Of a stretch of DNA of 11,174 nucleotides, positions 7,243-11,174 are shown one piece after another. The notes below the pieces were generated by a model. That model saw only the letters and a program-made list of their open reading frames with translations. It did not search any database and was not told where the DNA came from. The stretch lies in contig MGPL01000159.1 in the NCBI GenBank assembly GCA_001797415.1, positions 9,222 through 20,395 of the forward strand, read 5' to 3'. Made by a program: the position numbers and the translations under genes. The first letter of the stretch is position 1. Each line of letters opens with the position of its first letter. The stretch comes from Deltaproteobacteria bacterium GWA2_55_10. GTDB lineage: Bacteria > Desulfobacterota > GWC2-55-46.

Positions 7243-7848
7243 ATGAAGATAGACTTGCATAACCACGCGTTCACGCACGAGAGCTCGTCCTTGCCGGAGG
7301 AGGAAATAGAGGCCGCCATAGCCGCCGGCCTTGACGGAATAGCCTTCACCGAACATAATTCGTACTCCGCGACGAAAAGGGCGCGGGAGCTCCAGGAGAA
7401 ATACTCAGGCCGGATACTCCTGTTCAGGGGCGCCGAATATGACGCCAGGGAAGGGCACGTGCTGATCTTCGGCATAAGCGGCAACAGCTTCCTGGACCTC
7501 GGCATGTTCGCGCCGCTCGATGAGCTTATCCGGCTCGTCACGCCGGAAGGCGGGGCGGTCATAGTGGCCCATCCATTCAGGGGGTGGGGGCATTTCAAGG
7601 CCGACCTGGACGCGGTGCACGGGATATGCGCTGTGGAGGCATTTAACGGCCACAATACCCCTGAGGAGAACCAAAAGGCTTTCGAAGTCGCGGCCTCCCT
7701 CGGCATCCCGACTACCGGCGGCAGTGATTCGCACGGCAAGGAAGACGTCGGAAAGTGCTACACGGAGTTCGCCGACGCCGTTACTCACGAGAACTTCATC
7801 CAGCTTCTGAAAGGCGGCCGCTACCGCGGCGTATGCGCGAGGCCATGA
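7243..7848 (+). CDS. PHP-domain metal-dependent phosphoesterase
   Basis: A 201-residue single-domain PHP protein. Metal-ligand motifs appear in family order: DLHNH (4-8), FTEHN (35-39), the acidic residue in GAEYD (63-67), VAHPFR (108-113), FNGHN (134-138) and GSDSH (160-164). PHP enzymes hydrolyse phosphomonoesters or cyclic phosphates with two or three metals (HisK-type histidinol phosphatase, PhnPP, RNase AM/YciV), acting in the cytosol. The open frame extends upstream into the fusion gene through a TTG at 7150, but ATG 7243 puts DLHNH at the normal N-terminal position and starts one base after the previous stop. No good Shine-Dalgarno precedes it, so re-initiation after the fusion gene is likely. 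Next to a PRTase-like protein it could remove a phosphate from a pathway intermediate, which is inference. Confidence 0.85.
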   Translation: MKIDLHNHAFTHESSSLPEEEIEAAIAAGLDGIAFTEHNSYSATKRARELQEKYSGRILLFRGAEYDAREGHVLIFGISGNSFLDLGMFAPLDELIRLVTPEGGAVIVAHPFRGWGHFKADLDAVHGICAVEAFNGHNTPEENQKAFEVAASLGIPTTGGSDSHGKEDVGKCYTEFADAVTHENFIQLLKGGRYRGVCARP

Positions 7849-8192
7849 GACTGCCAGCCCTGTTGATTATACTGATCATCTCTTCAATGCTCCCCGGGTG
7901 CTGGAAGCAGGGCAACGGGATAAGGGTATCGAGCGCCGTTCTCTACGGGGACGGAGATAACGCAGCGCTCACCATTGCCGAGACCAGGCCCGGCGCGCTC
8001 AAAGAGGCGCTCCAGAGCGCCAAACTCTCGGTCGTTCACAGTAAAACCGGCGTGCGCATAAGCTTCCCGCTTGTAAGAGATCTTTCCGCCGGAGAGTTCT
8101 CCTTCCCGAATCCCGGCAGGCTCTTGAAGAAAGGCGATTCCATAATCGTGGTCATCGGAAAATTATCTTCAGCCCCCGCCGTCATCGAGTAA
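7845..8192 (+). CDS. Small predicted lipoprotein of unknown function
   Basis: A 115-residue protein with a type II signal peptide: an Arg near the N-terminus, a hydrophobic core (LPALLIILIISSM), and a lipobox LPGC with Cys19 as the lipidated residue. The mature part of about 97 residues is mostly alternating polar and hydrophobic, with GIRVSSAVLYGDGDNAALTI and KKGDSIIVVIGKL looking like beta strands, so a small beta-sandwich is possible. I recognise no family. ATG 7845 overlaps the PHP stop (ATGA), with GAGG only two bases upstream; the in-frame ATG at 7833 is an alternative. It is the last gene before a 236-base gap, so it is either the envelope component of the cassette or a secretion-related protein preceding the gsp genes. 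Confidence 0.72.
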   Translation: MRLPALLIILIISSMLPGCWKQGNGIRVSSAVLYGDGDNAALTIAETRPGALKEALQSAKLSVVHSKTGVRISFPLVRDLSAGEFSFPNPGRLLKKGDSIIVVIGKLSSAPAVIE

Positions 8193-8210
8193 AAAAACTC
8201 CCAAAGCAGA

Positions 8211-8238
8211 TTGACAAGCTCATGTCTTCGGGTAGAGT
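8211..8238 (+). promoter_or_regulatory. Candidate sigma-70 promoter ahead of gspF
   Basis: A perfect -35 hexamer TTGACA (8211-8216) is followed after 16 bases by TAGAGT (8233-8238), a 4/6 match to TATAAT. Transcription would begin near 8245 and leave a leader of about 185 bases before gspF. A second perfect TTGACA is at 8255-8260, but only weak -10 matches lie 17-18 bases on. It is the only clear promoter-like spot between the cassette and the gsp genes. Confidence 0.4.
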
Positions 8239-8270
8239 TACTTACATAAAGCCGTTGACAGACCTTTCCT

Positions 8271-8286
8271 CACATCCGTAGATGTG
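8271..8286. repeat. Short inverted repeat (CACATC-CGTA-GATGTG)
   Basis: A perfect 6-bp palindromic pair around a 4-base loop, in the predicted leader and overlapping the weak -10 of the second TTGACA. There is no U tract after it, so it is not a terminator. It could be an operator or an RNA stem, or it may be chance given its length. Confidence 0.4.
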
Positions 8287-8325
8287 ATCCGTAATCTCCA
8301 GATAAAAAACAGTAAAAATCCGTTG

Positions 8326-8354
8326 AAAAAAAGGCAGGGCTGTCGAGCTCTGCC
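8326..8354 (-). terminator. Candidate intrinsic terminator for minus-strand transcription
   Basis: GGCAGGGCT (8333-8341) pairs with AGCTCTGCC (8346-8354) around GTCG, a 9-bp stem with one G-T mismatch (C-A in the minus-strand RNA, G-U in the plus-strand RNA). Seven A residues (8326-8332) lie just left of the stem, so a minus-strand transcript would show stem then seven U residues, the canonical terminator form. Read on the plus strand the stem is followed by CCGCGCCC with no U tract, so it should not stop the cassette operon. No minus-strand gene ends here. Confidence 0.45.
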
Positions 8355-8368
8355 CCGCGCCCATCATT

Positions 8369-8388
8369 TCAACTCAGGTCAACTCAGG
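8369..8388. repeat. Perfect tandem 10-bp direct repeat (TCAACTCAGG x2)
   Basis: TCAACTCAGG occurs at 8369-8378 and again at 8379-8388 with no spacer, about 40 bases before the gspF start. A looser copy with two extra bases (TCAACTACCAGG) is at 8439-8450, inside the first codons of gspF. A 10-bp period places the copies on one face of the helix, as in a regulator site, but a chance or slippage duplication is equally possible. Confidence 0.6.
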
Positions 8389-8428
8389 ATTCTTCCGGGG
8401 TGGTAAGACATAGGTCATTATCCAATAT

Positions 8429-9649
8429 ATGCATCTATTCAACTACCAGGCAGTTGACCCATCCGGCAGGGAAGTAAGGGGCACGCTCAAGGCCGAAAAC
8501 GAGCAGGACCTGCTGAAGCGTCTGCGCTCGATGGGCTACTACCCGGTGAATGTCGGCCACGCTGCGGCGGCTCTCGGCGCGCCCGCGTCCGCTCGCTTGA
8601 GCTTCTTTTCAAGAAAGAAGGCCACCGGCGCTCAGGTGGCTGCTTTCACACACCAGCTCGCGAGCATGCTCGAGGCAGGCGTACCCCTGGACAGGTCGCT
8701 AAGGCTCCTCCGCGAACTCGAAGACTCAGGGCGATTGAAGGAAATAATAAGCGACCTGTTGAAAGGCGTGCAGGGCGGCAGGTCCTTTGCCGAGAGCCTC
8801 TCCCGCCACGGCGTCTTTCCCGCGATATTCGTCAATACGGTTAGGGCAGGCGAGGCCGGGGGCGCGCTCGAAGCCTCGCTCAAAAGGATGAACGCCTACC
8901 TGGAAGATACGGAGCGTGTAAAGGACGAGATAAAATCGGCGCTCATATATCCGCTCCTCCTTGCAATGATCGGCGGCGCTGCCGTCATCTTCATGCTCCT
9001 CTTCGTTGTACCCAGATTCGCGGTGTTATTTGAAGACCTCGGCGGCGCAGCGCCCTTACCCGCGCTCATGCTCCTCGAGGCCAGCAGGATCCTCTCATTC
9101 TATTTCTGGCTCCTGCCTGCCGGCCTTCTTCTATTCTGGCTCGGCATAAAGAGGTTTTCGGCGACTGCAGAGGGCAGGACCAGGCTCGATGCCGCAAAAC
9201 TCAGGCTGCCCCTCATCGGAGGAATCCTGCGGAAATCATCCGTCGCGCGTTTTTCAAGGACGCTCGGTACGCTGCTTCAGTCGGGCCTCCCCATAATGGA
9301 GGCCCTGGAGCTTTCGGCAAAAACGGCAGGCAACATGGCGCTGGAGAAAGAGATAGCCCCTGCGCTCGACGGCGTAAGAAAGGGCATGGGCGTTGCCGGG
9401 CCCCTCGCCGCGACCAACGCCTTCCCGAAGCTCGCCTCCCACATGATCTCTGTCGGCGAAGAGACAGGCAGACTCGGCGAGATGCTCTTGAAGCTCTCTG
9501 ACAACTACGACCGCGAGATAAAGACATCCATCAAGCGGGCTCTCTCGACGCTCGAGCCCGCCATAATACTGGTCATGGCTCTCATCGTTGGCTTCATCGT
9601 CGTCTCCGTCCTCCTCGCGGTAACGAGCCTCAATGAAATTCCGATGTAA
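8429..9649 (+). CDS. gspF: Type II secretion inner-membrane platform protein GspF
   Basis: A 406-residue GspF/PilC-family protein of normal length. The N-terminus (HLFNYQAVDPSGREVRGTL) is the usual GspF opening. The first T2SSF domain spans about 70-195 and includes LASMLEAGVPLDRSL and the VRAGEAGGALEASL signature. A transmembrane segment follows (about 172-192, LLLAMIGGAAVIFMLLFVVP), then a second one near 222-240. The second T2SSF domain (about 273-400) has LGTLLQSGLPIMEALELSA and SVGEETGRLGEML, and a C-terminal membrane helix (ILVMALIVGFIVVSVLLAV). It forms the cytoplasmic-membrane platform that couples the GspE ATPase to pseudopilus growth. The start is fixed by a stop codon at 8411-8413. 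No good Shine-Dalgarno is seen, only AGG at 8412-8414. Type IV pilus PilC is the alternative, but the pseudopilin genes that follow argue for GspF. Confidence 0.92.
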   Translation: MHLFNYQAVDPSGREVRGTLKAENEQDLLKRLRSMGYYPVNVGHAAAALGAPASARLSFFSRKKATGAQVAAFTHQLASMLEAGVPLDRSLRLLRELEDSGRLKEIISDLLKGVQGGRSFAESLSRHGVFPAIFVNTVRAGEAGGALEASLKRMNAYLEDTERVKDEIKSALIYPLLLAMIGGAAVIFMLLFVVPRFAVLFEDLGGAAPLPALMLLEASRILSFYFWLLPAGLLLFWLGIKRFSATAEGRTRLDAAKLRLPLIGGILRKSSVARFSRTLGTLLQSGLPIMEALELSAKTAGNMALEKEIAPALDGVRKGMGVAGPLAATNAFPKLASHMISVGEETGRLGEMLLKLSDNYDREIKTSIKRALSTLEPAIILVMALIVGFIVVSVLLAVTSLNEIPM

Positions 9650-9659
9650 TGGAGACTTT

Positions 9660-10103
9660 ATGGAAAGGATAAAGAGGCCGCATTTCAGCCCGCAAACGGG
9701 ATTTACGCTCGTCGAGCTCATTGTCGTAGTCCTCATTATCGGTCTCCTTGCAGCGCTGGTCATGCCGAAGTTCTTCGGCAAGGTCGAGCAATCGAGGATG
9801 AAGGCCGCGCAGGCGCAGATAGAGCTCTTCGGCGCGGCCCTCGACCTGTTCCGTCTCGATGTCGGAAGATACCCGACTACGTCCGAAGGGCTTGCCGCAT
9901 TGAGGGACAGCGGGGCCGGGACCGGGAAGTGGAGGGGGCCGTATCTCAAGAAAGAGATACCCAAAGACCCCTGGGGCCGCGAATTCGCCTACAGGTATCC
10001 GGGAGAGCATGAGGAATACGAGATAATCTCATACGGCTCTGACGGCTTTGCCGGAGGAGAGGGCGAGGCAGGAGACATCGTAAGCTGGAAGGGGCTCGAT
10101 TGA
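9660..10103 (+). CDS. gspG: Major pseudopilin GspG
   Basis: A 147-residue prepilin. The leader ends in TG and is followed by FTLVELIVVVLIIGLLAALV, the class III prepilin signal with cleavage after G14 and E19 as the conserved Glu5 of the mature protein. The downstream signature is typical of GspG: GRYPTTSEGLAAL (69-81), then GPYLKKEIPKDPWGREFAY (93-111), then YEIISYGSDGFAGGEGEAGDIVSW (120-143), the loop that binds calcium in known GspG proteins. It assembles into the periplasmic pseudopilus after GspO processing. The frame is open from ATG 9633 inside gspF, but ATG 9660 is preferred because GGAGA (9651-9655) lies just upstream and the leader is then of normal length. The gap from gspF is 10 bases. 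Confidence 0.94.
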   Translation: MERIKRPHFSPQTGFTLVELIVVVLIIGLLAALVMPKFFGKVEQSRMKAAQAQIELFGAALDLFRLDVGRYPTTSEGLAALRDSGAGTGKWRGPYLKKEIPKDPWGREFAYRYPGEHEEYEIISYGSDGFAGGEGEAGDIVSWKGLD

Positions 10104-10106
10104 AAA

Positions 10107-10520
10107 ATGAACACGGAGAGCGGCTACACACTGCTTGAACTTCTTCTCGTGCTTGCCATCATCGGCATAGCCGCGGCCATTGCCGCGCCTACTTTTTCAA
10201 GGGGCCTCGACGGCTTTCGCGCGAAATCCGCGGTGCGGCTCATGAAGTCAGGGCTCGACGAGGCAAGGACGAGGGCCATACGGGAAAAGGGGTTGCATTA
10301 CGCGGTCTACAACGGCAAGTCCCTCTCGCTGAAGGACGAGTTTGGATGGACAAGGCATATCTCCCTGCCCGAGGGCATTGAATCGGCGGAGAGGCCTGTA
10401 GCCGTATTTTACCCCACAGGCTCGACGAACGGCGCCGAGTTCGAAGTGAGGTACGGAAGCGGCGCGTACAGGCTCGTGCTCGAAGGCTCGGGCAGGTCAT
10501 GGGTGGCGAAAATACAATGA
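10107..10520 (+). CDS. gspH: Minor pseudopilin GspH
   Basis: A 137-residue prepilin-like protein with a six-residue leader ending in SG and a YTLLELLLVLAIIG membrane helix. Cleavage is expected after G6, leaving Tyr at mature position 1 rather than the usual Phe. The rest (VRLMKSGLDEARTRAIREKG, then a beta-rich part with FYPTGSTNGAEFEV) matches the GspH/FimT layout, including the Y-P-T-G-S-T-x-G-A feature. GspH is thought to act near the tip of the pseudopilus with I, J and K. It starts three bases after gspG and overlaps gspI by four bases (ATGA at 10517). Assignment rests on gene order as well as sequence; a FimT-type protein is the alternative. Confidence 0.85.
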   Translation: MNTESGYTLLELLLVLAIIGIAAAIAAPTFSRGLDGFRAKSAVRLMKSGLDEARTRAIREKGLHYAVYNGKSLSLKDEFGWTRHISLPEGIESAERPVAVFYPTGSTNGAEFEVRYGSGAYRLVLEGSGRSWVAKIQ

Positions 10521-10885
10521 AGGCAGAGAGCGGATTTACATTGATAGAGGTCATGGCCTCCATGGTCATACTCGGGCTTGCGATAGGCGCGCTCCTCGGG
10601 CTTATCTCAGGGGGCTTGAGGCTTGCGAGCGACATGAAGGAGAAGACCGACCTCGTGCTTGCCGCGAAGGCGAGGCTAACTCAGGCCATGTCAAGCGAGA
10701 GCGTGATGGAGGGAGCGGCAGCGGGGCGCACCAGGGAAGGGATAGAATGGAGACTGGAGATAGTGCCGTTCGGGGCCCAGGACGGAAGGCCGCGGGTCTT
10801 TGAGGTCGCGGTCAGTGCAAAAGACCCTGTCTCCGGCAGCGAGTTCTTTCTAACAACACTGAGGACTGCCCTTGAAAAGCAATAA
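10517..10885 (+). CDS. gspI: Minor pseudopilin GspI
   Basis: A 122-residue prepilin with leader MKAESG and a helix beginning FTLIEVMASMVILGLAIGALL; the FTLIEVM(A/V)S motif is typical of GspI. The C-terminal part is short and beta-rich (RTREGIEWRLEIVPF, RVFEVAVSAKDP), as expected for the T2SSI domain, and total length is normal. The frame is open from ATG 10499, but ATG 10517 overlaps the gspH stop by four bases and has GGTGGCG at 10502-10508. GspI nucleates the tip complex with GspJ and GspK. gspJ begins inside its last codons. Confidence 0.87.
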   Translation: MKAESGFTLIEVMASMVILGLAIGALLGLISGGLRLASDMKEKTDLVLAAKARLTQAMSSESVMEGAAAGRTREGIEWRLEIVPFGAQDGRPRVFEVAVSAKDPVSGSEFFLTTLRTALEKQ

Positions 10886-11174
10886 TAAAAAGGGCTTCAC
10901 GCTCGTCGAGGTCATTATCTCGACTGCGATTGTCGCCGTAGTGGCGCTTATCGCCCTGGCCTCGTTGAGGTTTGCTCTGGGCGTATGGGACAGGGGGGCG
11001 GAGGCCGCTGAAGAGGCAGCCGTAAAACGGTATTTCTCTGGAGAGTTCAGGAGACTGGTGGCTTCGGCCTATCCCTGCGAAGACGAAGACGGAGAGATAC
11101 TCTTTCACGGCGAAGAGAGCTCTCTTTCATTTGTTTCGGCAGGCAGGACCGCTTCAACGGGCATGCCCTGGGGC
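10872..11174 (+). CDS. gspJ: Minor pseudopilin GspJ, N-terminal part (3' truncated by window)
   Basis: 101 codons run open to the window end. An eight-residue leader (KSNNKKG preceded by the initiator) is followed by FTLVEVIISTAIVAVVALIAL, a class III prepilin signal cleaved before Phe. The start must be TTG 10872 (or possibly CTG 10866), because TGA at 10860-10862 closes the frame upstream and no ATG lies between. GAGGA at 10861-10865, six bases before the TTG, supports it. It overlaps gspI by 14 bases. The position after gspI and the downstream segment with paired acidic residues fit GspJ, the tip pseudopilin that joins I and K. Identity as J rather than another minor pseudopilin is from order. 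Confidence 0.8.
   Translation, partial: MKSNNKKGFTLVEVIISTAIVAVVALIALASLRFALGVWDRGAEAAEEAAVKRYFSGEFRRLVASAYPCEDEDGEILFHGEESSLSFVSAGRTASTGMPWG

Larger units (their letters stand above)
8193..8428. other. Intergenic region / gspF leader
   Basis: This is the only gap of note in the window. It looks more AT-rich than its surroundings and contains the candidate promoter, a 6-bp perfect hairpin, a stronger 9-bp hairpin next to an A tract, and a tandem 10-bp repeat. The word ATCCGT recurs at 8274, 8287 and 8318, and CCGTTGA at 8252 and 8320. I see no convincing small ORF and no plus-strand intrinsic terminator for the upstream cassette. Confidence 0.6.

Noticed and set aside
6696..7739. Long minus-strand open frame of 347 codons opposite the PRTase/kinase fusion and PHP genes
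   Set aside because: The plus strand here has clear PHP and APH-like motifs. The minus frame has a Ser/Pro/Arg-rich composition typical of an antisense shadow in GC-rich DNA, and no recognisable domain.
8271..8286. Hairpin as a rho-independent terminator for the upstream cassette
   Set aside because: The stem is only 6 bp and is followed by ATCCGTAATC, not a T tract.
8391..8416. Sigma-54 type promoter before gspF
   Set aside because: The GG-rich stretch does not give a GG-N10-GC pair with consensus flanks.
1..11174. Mobile element, CRISPR array or tRNA-linked integration site
   Set aside because: No transposase or integrase motifs, no regularly spaced repeats, no tRNA-like cloverleaf and no long terminal inverted repeats were seen on either strand by eye.

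Overview
The window suggests a GC-rich, diderm (Gram-negative-type) bacterium. It carries a lipobox lipoprotein and the start of a type II secretion pseudopilus operon. Arg is often written AGG and Ile often ATA. This fits environmental Deltaproteobacteria/Desulfobacterota or Nitrospirota-like lineages, but the lineage is a weak inference. Every gene I can support is on the plus strand, and I see no tRNA, rRNA, CRISPR array or insertion sequence.

Region 1 (1-8192) is a tightly packed cassette. It starts with the 3' end of a sugar nucleotidyltransferase. Then come a CmoB/DUF1698-like methyltransferase, a clan GH-A glycosidase-like protein whose barrel halves appear in swapped order, a PIG-L (LmbE-type) deacetylase, a GT4 glycosyltransferase, a CelD/FemAB-like acyltransferase, a second class I methyltransferase, a 578-residue phosphoribosyltransferase-like plus kinase-like fusion, a PHP phosphoesterase and a small lipoprotein. 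Most junctions are 4-base GTGA or ATGA overlaps, so this reads as one translationally coupled operon. Its content (activated sugar, glycosyl transfer, N-deacetylation, N-acylation, two methylations, phospho-chemistry) points to synthesis of a small modified glycoside, glycolipid or surface saccharide. The product cannot be read from sequence.

Region 2 (8193-8428) is the only sizeable non-coding gap. It holds a plausible sigma-70 promoter, a short hairpin, a hairpin with a 7-A/7-T tract that would be an intrinsic terminator for minus-strand transcription, and a perfect tandem 10-bp repeat just before gspF.

Region 3 (8429-11174) is a type II secretion block: gspF (inner-membrane platform), gspG (major pseudopilin) and the minor pseudopilins gspH, gspI and a 3'-truncated gspJ. 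The genes are again closely spaced or overlapping. gspC, gspD and gspE do not lie directly upstream, so they must be elsewhere or downstream.

The most unusual items are the apparent circular permutation of the glycosidase barrel, the PRTase/kinase-like fusion, and the cassette as a whole.
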